A stretch of DNA of 64,000 nucleotides from Lineus longissimus (taxonomy: Eukaryota; Nemertea; Pilidiophora; Heteronemertea; Lineidae). A program made the position numbers and the translations under genes. The stretch is taken from positions 24,150,646 to 24,214,645 of the forward strand of contig NC_088311.1 in the NCBI RefSeq assembly GCF_910592395.1, given 5' to 3'. The notes under the pieces were generated by a model that made no database searches, was not told the origin of the DNA, and was given only the letters and a program-made list of their open reading frames with translations. This document shows, in pieces, positions 22,331 through 32,935 of this stretch (position 1 is the first letter of the stretch; the number at the start of each line of letters is the position of its first letter).

Positions 22331-24224
22331 GAGTGCGACTTTCATGCGAGTTGCGAGTTGCGAGTTACATTTGCGAGTTGCGAGTTACATCTGCGAGTTG
22401 CGAGTTGGATTTACCACAATTTGATAATTTCAGCAGGCAACTAAGTTAGACATTCCTAGACCCAATCAATGACACTGGTAATGAACGACTGGTAATCAAT
22501 GGCCAAAAAATGTTGAACTAGCCCAACTTGCAGAAAAGAAAACCCCCATGGTTATTCTTTTCTGCGAGTTGCCTGGCTGAAATTGCCAAATCATGGTAAA
22601 TTCTCTTGAATTTGGTCATGTATGGCCACACTGATAGGCAGCCTCATAGCAGAGATGCCCTCTCTCATTTCCAGTATCATTGATTGGGTCTAGAAATGGC
22701 TAACTAGCCCAACTCGCAGAAAAGAAAACCCCCAGGGTAATTCTTTTCTGCGAGTTGCCAGTTGAAATTGGCAATTTATGGTAAATTCTCTTGAATTTGG
22801 CCATGTTTGGCCACACTGGTAGGATGCCTCATATAAGAGATGCCCTCTTTCATTCCCAGTACCATTCAATGGGCAAAACATGTTGAAATAGCCCAACTCG
22901 CAGAAAAGAAAATCCACAGGGGTAATTCTTTTCTGCGAGTTGTCTGCTGAAATTAGCAAATCATGGTAAATTCTCTTGAATTTGGTCATGTTTGGCCACA
23001 CTGGTAGGATGCCTCATTTCAGAGATGCCCTCTCTCATTTCCAGTGTCATTTATTGGGTCTAGAAATGGCTAACTAGCCAAACTCGCAGAAAAGAAAATC
23101 CACAGGGGTAATTCTTTTCTGCGAGTTGCCTGCTGAAATTAGCAAATCATGGTAAATTCTCTTGAATATTTCCCAAATTTATAATTCAAATACATGTACA
23201 TATTTCTTTTACCTCTTGGCTTTGGGGTAAAAGCAACCCCTAATCACCAGTCTTACCATGCGTTCACAGGCATTGTTTTATCATCAGAAGACATGCCACT
23301 CTACACTATCCTTGCAGGTTTTAGTGCATCTAAAGGTGTAATGACTACATGACTAAATACAAGGGTATTTGGCCATGCTTTGCCAATTTCAGCTGGCAAC
23401 TCGCAGAAAAGAATTACCCCAGGGTGTTTTCTTTTCTGCGAGTTGGACTAGTTAGCCATTTCTAGACCCGATAAATGACACTGGAAATGAAAGAGGACAT
23501 CTCTGCTATGAGGCTGCCTATCAGTGTGGCCATACATGACTAAATACAAGGGTATTTGGCCATGCTTTGCCAATTTCAGCTGGCAACTCGCAGAAAAGAA
23601 TTACCCCAGGGTGTTTTCTTTTCTGCGAGTTGGGCTAGTTAGCCATTTCTAGACCCGATAAATGACACTGGAAATGAAAGAGGACATCTCTGCTATGAGG
23701 CTGCCTATCAGTGTGGCCATACATGACTAAATACAAGGGTATTTGGCCATGCTTTGCCAATTTCAGCTGGCAACTCGCAGAAAAGAATTACCCCAGGGTG
23801 TTTTCTTTTCTGCGAGTTGGGCTAGTTAGCCATTTCTAGACCCGATAAATGACATTGGAAATGAAAGAGGACATCTCTGCTATGAGGCTGCCTATCAGTG
23901 TGGCCAAACATGACTAAATACAAGGGCATTTGGCCATGCTTTGCCAATTTCAGCTGGCAACTCGCAGAAAAGATTTACCCGGGGGTTTTCTTTTGCGATT
24001 TGGGCTAGTTTGACATTTTTAGACCCATTTAATGACACTGGAATTGAAAGAAGGCATCTGGCATTTTTAACTCGCAAATCCAACTCGCAACTCGCAACAC
24101 GCAAATGTAACTCGCAACTCGCAAATCCAACTCGCAACTCGCAAATGTAACTCGCAACTCGCAAATGTAACTCACAACTCGCAAATCCAACTCGCAACTC
24201 GCAACTCGCAGAAAAGAAACCCTC
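22331..24224. mobile_element. hAT-like MITE with arrayed terminal motifs, nested in the right arm (1894 bp)
   Basis: Flanked by a perfect 8-bp direct repeat GTATGTGC (22323-22330 and 24225-24232). The left arm near 16480 has a single GTATGTGC (reverse-read), the empty site. An 8-bp duplication is diagnostic of hAT-type transposition. Ends are imperfect inverted repeats: GAGTGCGACTTTCATGCGAG and, inverted, GAGGGTTTCTTTTCTGCGAG. Just inside are runs of the heptamer GCGAGTT. The interior has four units of about 186 bp (near 22531, 22717, 22901, 23087) and four inverted units of 187 bp (near 23401, 23588, 23775, 23962) around an unrelated centre (about 23190-23350). Each unit contains AACTCGCAGAAAAGAA and its inverse about 15 bp apart, a hairpin of terminal-motif sequence. 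No transposase. Confidence 0.93.
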
Positions 24225-25394
24225 GTATGTGCACACACGCATGCACGTACAGTAGTAGGCTTACACAAGTCATGGAGTAGTGCGCTGTTACACATCCGTG
24301 AACAGGGTATCAATCTCTTTGTTCCAAAAACATTAACATATAAGGACAAAAGGTTTCAAAATCAATAAGAAAATATGAAACGGACGGAAGAAAGAACAGA
24401 TGACAAGGACCTAATAAATATGTCCATAACATCTCTGAAACGAGGCCTATTACTTCATGACTTTGCCAGGCCAATATATTTGTGCTACATGCACATGTAC
24501 ATTGTATCTTTTATCCAGGCTTCAGAATTATGTTTATCTGAAGTCTAGCTTGTGTCTGCATGCGATTTGATATCATATTTACGAAATTCGGTTGATTTGT
24601 CGTGAAACCGGTAGTGCATTTTAGAGAACCCACTGCGGTCATAGGCTTTCATACTTTCAGAGATGCAGTTTCAAAGTTGAGTTTGTGTCTTTCAGAGTTG
24701 AAACTGTTTCAGAGTTGATCCGTAACAGACGTAGGCCTATCAAGGGCGGAGTGCCCCAACCCAAAGGAGAATCCTTCTAGAAGATGTCCATGTTCGTCAT
24801 TGCAGTTGCATAGATAGTCTCCTCTATGGGGGCAGGCCTGGTAGAACCCACACCGTGGATGACATGGCATGCAGTAGGCCTATCAAGGGCGGAGTGCCCC
24901 AACCCAAATGAGAATCCTTCTAGAAGATGTCCCTGTTCGTCATTGCAGTTGCATAGATAGTCTCCTCTGAGGGGGTAGGCCTGGTAAAACCTATCCTGGT
25001 TGAGATGGCATGTAGTAGACCTATCAAGAGCAGTGCCTCATCCCAAGAGAGAATCCAGACGGAGGAATGAACAGATGACAATGACCTAATATGTCCATAA
25101 CATCTCTGAAGCAAGGCCTATACTTCATGACTTTGCCAGGCCAATATATATGTACTACATGCACATGTACATTGTATCTTTTATCCAGGCTTCAGTATTA
25201 TGTATGTCTGAAGTCTAGCTTGTGTCTGCATGCGATTTGATATCATATTTACGGAATTCGGATGATTTGTCGTGAAACCGGTAGCGCATTTTAGAGACCC
25301 CACTGCGGTCTTGGGCTAACTAATCATCAAAAGAAACCAAGGTGATCATTAGTAAAATTATTCCAACCACAGGTAGCATCGTTGTCGAACAAAC

Positions 25395-25740
25395 CGTCCC
25401 GGGTATACCACAATCTCCACTCAACCCTACCCGGGTGACCCGGTATAACGCAACCTCCTAACAACATATCACGGACCAGCCCGGTATAATGCAAACTTCA
25501 TCCAACCCTACCCGGGCCGCTACGTTGCGCCCCGGTACAACGCAATCTCCCGACAACCTATCACGGAGCGGCCCGGTATAACGCCAACTCCATCCAACCC
25601 TTCCCGGGCCGCTACGTAGCGCCCCGGGACAATGCTATCTCCAAACAATCTGTCCCGGGCCGCTACGTAGCGCCCCGGGACAAACCTATCTCCAAACAAT
25701 CTGTCCCGGGGCGCTACGTAGCGACCCGGGTCACTATCTA
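25395..25740 (-). repeat. Subterminal tandem array with TACGTA palindrome, right arm
   Basis: Inverted copy of 14040-14390. The open frame through it translates identically over 86 residues in both arms. One visible difference is TACGTT in place of TACGTA in one unit near 25522. Confidence 0.85.
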
Positions 25741-25805
25741 GGCCTATTTTACTGCTGGGGTAATTAGCGCTATCTATCAATGTGCACCGGGCCTAGAAAT
25801 TCTAA

Positions 25806-27031
25806 AGCCCGCACCACACGGTGAAATTTGCGTGATGCAAGTGACACGCGTGCACGTTGCGACAGGCAAATTCTCACTGTGTGGGGTCGTTTTTTGCTGC
25901 GTATCTTCCCTCGCGAGTCGAGACGCAGCCGATCTAGCATGTTTGATATTTTCTCGACACGCGAGGAAGTTAATCACCGTGTGGGGGCTACCTGCAGCAA
26001 TGTTGCGCGAGTTCGACGAATCACAACAAGCAGATCGGTCACATGATTTATAGGTCAGTCACATGATACCAAAATGGCAGCGCCCGGGAACTGTCAAATC
26101 CTGAGACAAGACCACTAATGAATATTCATAGGTTGGAGGGTCGAGGCCTATCAATTAGACGAGTGCATGTTTTTTACTCTCAAGTACATATTTGGAGAGG
26201 TATTGAAAAAATATTTGTTGTGGCAAGTACAGATATAAAGAAATTATTTGATGAAAAAATTAATTTCGAATTTTGCTAATTGGGTAATAGGGGGCGTGTT
26301 TTGAGTTTTTTCTGCCAGTTGGCTGAAAAGAGTGGAAATATCAAAGTCTGTCTAATTTGTCGATTAAAAAAAAATTTCCGTGGTCAATCACCATTTTATT
26401 TTTCACCATTTACTTGCCCGACTGTCCGGAATAACATAATCTAAATTTCAGATTCACAACACCACGCGTTCTTTGATGCGTCGCGGTCAAACATTGACAA
26501 TTTAACTGCTAAAAGGCTTAAAGAATCAATTGTGGTCTTGTCTCTCCTATGAGAAGTATTATGGACCAAGAAGACCAAATTGCCCTTATTCTCCTGCTGT
26601 TACTCCGTCGGAGGCGGCGGCGGAGGCGGCGCCGCGTGGACCGTAGTCTTTGGACAAGGCCATGGATTCAGAGAAGAGAGGATAAGGGGGCCTATGCAAA
26701 TCTAATTGCTGAATTGCGGGAGGAGGACCCCATGAAGTATCGCCAGTTCCACAGAGTGCCATTTTGGTATCATGTGACTGACCTATAAATCATGTGACCG
26801 ATCTGCTTGTTGTGATTCGTCGAACTCGCGCAACATTGCTGCAGGTAGCCCCCACACGGTGATTAACTTCCTCGCGTGTCGAGAAAATATCAAACATGCT
26901 AGATCGGCTGCGTCTCGACTCGCGAGGGAAGATACGCAGCAAAAAACGACCCCACACAGTGAGAATTTGCCTGTCGCAACATGCACGCGTGTCACTTGCA
27001 TCACGCAAATTTTCACCGTGTGGTGCAGGCT
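25806..27031. mobile_element. Harbinger-derived MITE nested in the right arm (1226 bp)
   Basis: Inverted ends AGCCCGCACCACACGGTGAA / AGCCTGCACCACACGGTGAA extend as terminal inverted repeats of about 270 bp (to about 26080 and from about 26758). The left arm at 13975 gives the empty site, with TTA at the target. Around the insertion this appears as TAA (25803-25805) and TTA (27032-27034), a 3-bp TWA duplication with one change. Inside is a remnant of a Harbinger transposase N-terminus (26561-26788), so this is an internally deleted derivative. PIF/Harbinger elements typically duplicate TTA/TAA. Confidence 0.9.
26561..26788 (+). pseudogene. Harbinger transposase N-terminal remnant
   Basis: The open frame (a further ATG lies at 26549) begins MDQEDQIALILLLLL, has a run of ten arginines, then RSLWTRPWIQRREDKGAYAN and LIAELREEDPMKYRQFHR. 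It then runs straight into the right terminal repeat and stops at 26786-26788. The Leu-rich start, Arg run and W.RPW.QRR...G...NL..ELR.ED...F..F.R pattern is the usual N-terminal region of animal PIF/Harbinger DDE transposases. The catalytic core is absent, so it cannot code for an active enzyme. Confidence 0.8.
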
Positions 27032-27237
27032 TTAGTGATTACGACCATTGTCATGGAGTTTTATCTTATTTTGTACCGGGAGTCGACCTTATGGACTGTA
27101 AGAGCCGTGGTGATGAACTTTTGTTCCACTTTGACCGTGGGTCGCAGATCATTTGATAGGGGCAGTACCGGTATTGGTGTTGGTAGACATATGCCCAATC
27201 CCAGAAATAATAAATCCCAATCCATTTAATAGACTGT

Positions 27238-28358
27238 TTCAATCAAAACGTATCTAATAAATGGAGATCCCTTCATCATTATCATAACATCTCGAACTCT
27301 TATTGCACCATCACGTTTATTTCAGCTCCAGAAACAATGTTAAGTTACATTTGAATCACTGAGATAATCATATTTTAAACCGCATCACATATTTATTCAC
27401 ATATACCAGCAATGAACACATTTGGGATAATATTTGAAAAAATCTTTTGAACATGATCAACTCGTACGGAGCTACAAAGCAGGCTTGTCTGAGGCTGAAC
27501 CCGAGATCGTACAAGCTCAGGCTAACTACAGGCTAACTTTTCACTTATAAACAATCTGAAATCAATGGCAAAGCTTCACTACTTAAGATAAGGTCGGTCA
27601 CTCTCTGTCCTAGTTATTAAATTAACCATCTAAAACACGTGTCGATTGAACCCTTTAGTTTCTGGGCTTCATGGTACGCCTGATCCGACATTGATAACGT
27701 TTGTCCGACCTACCGTTTGCGTTTGTCGAGGGAGGTTCCAGGTTGAATGATGAACTGTGTGGTGTGCATGACTGCTAACGAGAAAGGTTACAGAAGTATG
27801 TCTGAGTGTTCGTCATAACCTTTGCAAGTATTCATAGAATTGTGTCAGGCGTTCATATTTATAACGGGCCAATTGCACACATTGTATATATGTACATGTA
27901 TAATGAGCAGTGCGATGATTTTCACACCAGTCATTTGCCAACATGAGAGATCAAATCAACGGTTTTTATTGCTAAACTCCTGCGCAGACTCGGAACTAGA
28001 CTTAGGGATGACATTGTACCGTAACTGCCAACACAGACCGCCGTTACCGAGTGAAGTGCTACCCCAAGTTTCTTGAAGTAATCACCGTGAAGATGCCAGA
28101 ATTAACGACCAATCCCCACCCCCATCAATTGATTCACAAAGGCAGTTCAATGGAACAGCTAGAGACCTTAACCTTAGATTGCGGTCAAACATAAAACAAT
28201 CTCCCGGACTATCACAACTAGATCTCAACTCAAGTTCCTGTTTGATACACCGGCCCATTATTCTCTTAAGATACTCTCGTTTAAAGCTCATGTTCCATCA
28301 TGTAAAGTACAGTACAACATGTACAAGTGGGCATTTAAATATCGACTATTTCACAGTT
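27238..28358. other. Intergenic, nothing recognised
   Basis: DNA between the palindrome and the tandem gene pair. The 3' UTR of the MS4A-like gene B must occupy part of the right end, but no AATAAA on the minus strand is seen close to its stop. No other feature is supported. Confidence 0.45.
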
Positions 28359-30951
28359 TTAAAAGCTAGTGACACGAAGTACAGCGTCCATATCATCGGG
28401 GTCTAAAAGTTTAGTCTGTGAGCTACTAGTATACACAAAAGACCCTGGTTGTCCGGAATACGGCTGCGAATTCAGTCCATCAACTATTTGCGCAGTGTTG
28501 TGAGTCCCAATTACAGCTTGGCCGTGGTCCTGACCGATCGTCTGTCGCGGCTGCCATGTGTAGCACCAGAAGCAAGTACGACACACCACCTTGCTGGCCA
28601 GGACTATCAGGGTTACGCAGAGTATAAAGCTTAACCACCCGACAACTTCGTTTGCCAACGGGATAATCATGGCCTGAAAGGATAAGAAGGGATTGATTCG
28701 TGTCATAAGTGATTTCGTTTGTCTCAGTTTCAAAGTGTAGTAAAAAGCAAAACACTGACATGGGACGCTTGCTATTGCAGCTAACAAGCTCGTATTCGGA
28801 TTACATTATATGCGAACTGGCGGTCCATTTAGCGTATTTCACCATGGAATACCCCCGATAAACGGTCTCTAGACTGGGTGCGTCGAAAACTGATGACCAA
28901 TTAATACAATTCTGAATGCAAGAATAGGTAATACATATACAATTACGCATAATCAACCCTATGGTATAGTTACATTGTACATAGATATTCAAGTATGTCA
29001 GTAATTTCCCTGTAGTTTAATATATTATCATCCAAAGAGTCCCTCATAACCATCAATTCTCGTATTTGGGATGCTACCCTATTTTGATCGTGGATGTCAG
29101 TCTGTTCAGTTATTATATTCAATCATAAGCCTTAAAAGGGCATCTCTATGGCCACCCTCATAAAATAAATGCCGAAGTTATGTTTTTGCCAAATTGATAT
29201 TTTCAGTTCTTTACCAAAAGAGTCACCTGTGGTAAAGTGGGACTTAGGCAGATTCACCTTATGCCTAAATCAAACAAATGTGACGTGGGCAGTTTTCAAT
29301 CAATTATTTATGTTATTCTATCTATGTATCTACGTATGTCACCCGTTCTGTAAGCTAGATAACTAGTATGCTTACCGGGGATTGAAAATGGTAGGTCCGC
29401 GGCCATCCGAACTGGCGTCTGGTCAAATCATGGGAATATATGATGCTGGCGTTGAGACATATCTGCAGCGGAAATTTCGAAAAAGATCATTCCATCAAGG
29501 TACAAGCAGAGTGTGAAAGATATGGGTTGGTTTTTTGAAAACAGCTTCCAGTAGGACCGTGACTTCTCCGAACAGGATACCGTGAGGCTCGAACCGGTAA
29601 CATGACCTTCACGAGGCGGACATCTTGACCACCAGGCCATTATGTAAATCTCATTACCTTTCATGTACACGTAGTTCGTACGAGGTTAAAATAGTCCTGA
29701 AGATGCGATAGCGTGCGTTATTTGTAGCTTTGTACAGATGATTCTAATCTTTCAAACAATACGATTTAATGTTGCCCCTGATGAGCGTCAACTTACCTGA
29801 TATCCTGAAATTACACAAGTGATGGTCGCCATTACGATGATCCCAACGGCAATATTTCTGTCTGACCAAATTGCACTGACGATTCCGAGCGCACCAACAA
29901 TCGCGTAGAACAGTAGTGCCAAACTCATCTCCGCCGTGGACGTTTTCTCGATCCTCGTATATACACTAAGAAGTACAGCAAGACAGACTGCATTTATCAG
30001 GGAGGTGATGATCAGGAGAATTCCAGGGATCATGGCCTCTCGGACCTTGAAGTCATCAGGATTGCTGCGAGGCCTACATGTAGGTGCTTTAACGGGCGGT
30101 GGGCAGTCTTGCTGCTGCCCCGGCTCATACAGCCTTATTTGGTAACACTGCGCGGGCTGGTCACTGTCCACGGTCTGAGCATAGTGGGCAGGTTGGCCAT
30201 ACTCATGAAAATGTCGACCGTGCTGATCACGATGGCCGTACTGGCCTGATGGATCACTATCTTGCTGGCTGTACTGTGTTGACTGGTTGTATTGCCCGCA
30301 CGTTTCGGGCCCTCTATAAGACAGAGACTGGTCGAGTTGTTGAGGCTGAACGTTCGACGAGGATGAAGGATGGACGGTTCGTGGAGGCTCACCATGCTGC
30401 GAAGCCCGGTTGTGTTGAGGAGGAGGCTGTTGTGAAGACCGACCATACTGCCACGACAATGCATTCATCCACGATTTCAAGTCCGGTTTTGAGGGCTGGT
30501 TTTCCTGTGGAGACTGGGCTTGCCGAGTAGGGCCTTGATTCGAAGGATAGATATTTCTTTGAGGCTGCGAGGACTGGCCATTTTCTTTGGGTACGTTATT
30601 CGTTGAAGGCCAGTTTCGCTTTGAAGATTCCTCTTGTCTTGGCGTCGGACTGGGTTTCGACCGACCATACTGCCACGACAATGCGTCCATCCATGATTTC
30701 ATGTCCGGTCTTTGGGGCTGACTTTCCTGAGGAGACGGGGCTTGTCGAGCCGGGCCTTGCTTCGAAGGTTGAATGTGTCTCTGGGGCTGATCACTCTGCG
30801 AGGACTGGACATTTTGTTCGGGTTTGCTACTCGATGAAGGACGGTTTTGCCGTGAAGACTCCTCTTGTCTTGGAGATGGACCGGGCTGCGACCGACCGTA
30901 CTGCCACGACAATGCATCCATCCATGATTTTGGGTCGGGTTTCTGGTCCAT
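28359..30951 (-). CDS. Four-pass MS4A/CD20-like membrane protein B with WQYGRS repeats, 512 aa
   Basis: Exons 30951-29797 (385 codons), 28911-28843 (23) and 28673-28359 (104 plus stop) join at phase-0 GT...AG introns. The coding exon begins after an acceptor (TTTTTATCTGCAG before 30961), with ATG ten bases in, so a 5' UTR exon exists upstream. The N-terminal 300 residues are Gln/Pro/Ser-rich and contain three tandem units of about 75 residues, each starting with KSWM[D/N]ALSWQYGRS (near residues 8, 85 and 159). Four membrane spans follow at about 306-331, 342-362, 367-385 and 411-438. A short charged SDRN loop joins spans 2 and 3, and a Cys cluster (VVCRTCFWC) follows span 4. Layout and the G...SA.WSDRN region resemble MS4A/CD20 proteins, but sequence similarity is modest; a MARVEL-like fold is an alternative. 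The middle exon is the least certain. Confidence 0.78.
29581..29650 (-). mobile_element. tRNA-derived SINE head in intron 1 of MS4A-like gene B
   Basis: On the minus strand, an A-box-like TGGCCTGGTGGTCAAGATG lies at about 29622-29640 and a B-box-like GGTTCGAGCCTC at about 29585-29596. Spacing fits a tRNA-type promoter. The acceptor stem does not pair, so this is a SINE, not a tRNA gene. The SINE body probably continues to about 29490. Confidence 0.65.
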
Positions 30952-30961
30952 TCTTAAATTC

Positions 30962-32608
30962 CTGCAGATAAAAAGCCATGCATTTATTAAAGGGTTGACT
31001 GAAGCAAAACAAAATCGGGCAAAATATTCGTGTAAAAGGTTGAGATTCAAATTCGACTCATCACGAACGAACAGGCCAAGTACACCTGTACGTTCTCATT
31101 ATGCTTACCATGAATAGAATTTGGAAATAGTTGACTTTGTCTTCTATTCACGAAACAATTGCATTTGGTACCTTTACGAGCTGTAAACGCTCTAGGTCTA
31201 AGGCAATGCTTGTTTCTCCTTTATAGCCCACATTTCCCCCGACTGACGCGCGGATCGATACCGATTGCAGACTATGACCAGGTAGTGCGTCATTGTTAAA
31301 TTGGTACTGCATGCATGTATGGCCGAAAATAATCGGAAGACTTACAAGTGCAAAGCCACACCACATCTTATGGAATCGAAATACAACCCATGAATAAAAA
31401 TTGCCTCCACATCTTACATGGACGAGAAAAAGTGAAGCCAAGGTTACAGCGTCGATTCGGAAAATCTGTTTGTCACCTCTCCTTTTTATACTCGGTCAAG
31501 AAATTGTTCCCGGATTAGTGCTCTCAGTTACTGATTACAAGAGGGTACAGTTGTCATTTTTTTGTAGTGGGTCGGCCAACAGTGGCTTTCATTGAAAACT
31601 TATGCACGAAAGCCTATTCCCCTTGCAGCGTCAAATATAGTGCGCCAAGTCAAATGGCTTGAGGGCATGTCTTCCCTTTTGGTAAATGTCACGCCCCTAA
31701 AGCAAAAATACCGCTCCCGATGGCCAAGTGGTTAACGCCTCGAGAACGGAAGGTTGTAGGTTCGAGGCTCGCCGGCAGCCTCTTTCCGATGCAGCCGATT
31801 ACTTATCCGCCAGCTAGTTGAAAACAGTGTACAGAAGTGCCTTCTCGCAGGGCGCCTGGCATTGGAGAAAGGAGTTTGGAAGTAAAAGAGTGTCTTATAA
31901 GCCAAAACTGGCCGACCCTTTCATAAGGTTGACACTTTACTCGACAGGCCAGGTATCATGGCACAGTATGGTCGGTCATGGTATTGACAACACTACGACA
32001 ACTCTTTACTCACCTACATCTAGGCTACAGTCCTTGTATCCAGACTCATATACAATTATCTAGGAATAAAATACTAAAGTTTCGTCCTCCAGCGTCCTAG
32101 TCAGAGCCGATGACCGTCGGAACAGCCGATATAAAAAGTATGGCTACAGTGTAGTACACCACTAGAACATATTTCTTATTTCCACCAGCAAGCGCCACAC
32201 TGCTTGTGTATCCTATTCAGCTCGGATGTTATACTATACCTACATCCTGACAGCTCACTTATATCACCACATAGGGTGTGGCTCATGTAATTGCCTCATC
32301 CATGTAGATCACGCGCCGAAAGTAGTCAATACCTTGGAAATATTGATTGTGAGATGTAACGCTTTGTCATTGTAAGAATCTATTGTTAGCTGACAGAGTA
32401 CAGCATAGTCATTACTGAAAGTCAATGCTATTTTTGCTATTATTATTCATCTACGATCATGTATGTATGGCTCATGACATAACTAATATCACAGTGTTCA
32501 TATGATTGCTCTATAGAGTCATATTTTAGCACATTATACATTCACTGCAATATCACGCTGCAGCATTGATCATCTTTGAAAGTCAATGCTACCCTTACTT
32601 GTTCATTA
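30962..32608. other. Intergenic between the two MS4A-like genes
   Basis: Upstream region of gene B, likely holding its 5' UTR exon and promoter. Apart from the SINE head at 31711-31780, I see no gene or repeat. Confidence 0.45.
31711..31785 (+). mobile_element. tRNA-derived SINE head (tRNA-Ser/Leu-like)
   Basis: GATGGCCAAGTGGTTAACGC (A box) and GTAGGTTCGAGGCTCG (B box) sit about 30 bases apart. The 5' GCTCCCG and 3' GCCGGCAGC only partly pair, and the anticodon arm is not convincing, so this is called a SINE head or a tRNA pseudogene rather than a tRNA gene. Confidence 0.65.
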
Positions 32609-32780
32609 GGCCGAAGTTACATAGACCTCATTCGTTCATTTCCCAGGACTCATTTTCCCCTTTAGCTTTCGTTCCCCTGTAAAAGCACGGCCTTGTGGCG
32701 TGCATTCACCGAGGAATGAAAGAAAAACCCGGAAAGTGACTCGTGGTAAATGAACGAATGAGGTCTATGTAACTTCGGCC
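32609..32780. mobile_element. 172-bp MITE with TTA target duplication
   Basis: Ends GGCCGAAGTTACATAGACCT and, inverted, the same sequence; inverted repeats of about 36 bp (through CATTCGTTCATTT). Flanked by TTA on both sides (32606-32608 and 32781-32783). TTA duplication and GG... ends fit PIF/Harbinger-type MITEs. The family is different from the one at 25806. Confidence 0.9.
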
Positions 32781-32935
32781 TTATACGTATCGTTCATGAT
32801 AAGCGAGCCCCTTCGGCCACTTTATTGGGGGGCACTGTAAAGATATGCCAGGACATTCTATGTTGTTTATTGTTAGATTTGATTAGAAATGTTCATCTCT
32901 ATGGCGAGATAATTCTCACTCGTTGTCCTTACACC

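Larger units (their letters stand above)
13771..27237. mobile_element. 13.5-kb palindromic compound element with nested transposons
   Basis: Two inverted arms (13771-17715 and about 21070-27237) flank a spacer of about 3.3 kb. Both outer ends read ACAGTCTATTAAATG...CATTTAATAGACTGT. Paired positions sum to 41008 at the outer edge and to exactly 39779 just inside the Harbinger insertion; the 1229-bp step equals that insertion plus its 3-bp duplication. The later steps fit the left-arm Tc1 MITE (924 bp) and the right-arm hAT MITE (1902 bp). Without these insertions the arms are about 3021 and 3037 bp. No full transposase is present. Outer flanks show no convincing target-site duplication. It could therefore be a very large foldback-type DNA element or an inverted segmental duplication. 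Confidence 0.88.
21070..27237. repeat. Right arm of the large inverted repeat
   Basis: Mirror image of 13771-17715. It is longer only because it holds the hAT-like (22331-24224) and Harbinger-type (25806-27031) insertions. Without them it is about 3037 bp against about 3021 bp for the left arm without its own insertion. Confidence 0.92.

Noticed and set aside
22196-22444. Open frames with CELRVASYICELRV-type repeats
   Set aside because: Translation of GCGAGTT heptamer runs at the hAT-like element ends, present in several frames and on both strands.
22331-24224. Regularly spaced repeats taken as a CRISPR array
   Set aside because: Units of 187 bp are almost wholly repeated with no unique spacers, and they lie in two opposing orientations inside an element with an 8-bp duplication in a eukaryotic genome.
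13771-27237. Palindrome as a foldback read or assembly artefact
   Set aside because: An artefact would copy the arm exactly. Here each arm has private insertions with proper target duplications, plus private point changes, so both arms exist in the genome.
30099-30530. 143-codon plus-strand open frame opposite MS4A-like gene B
   Set aside because: Shadow of the Gln/Pro-rich coding exon on the other strand, where splice sites and membrane spans support the gene.
31711-31785. Functional tRNA gene
   Set aside because: A and B boxes are present but acceptor-stem pairing fails, so a SINE head or pseudogene is more likely.
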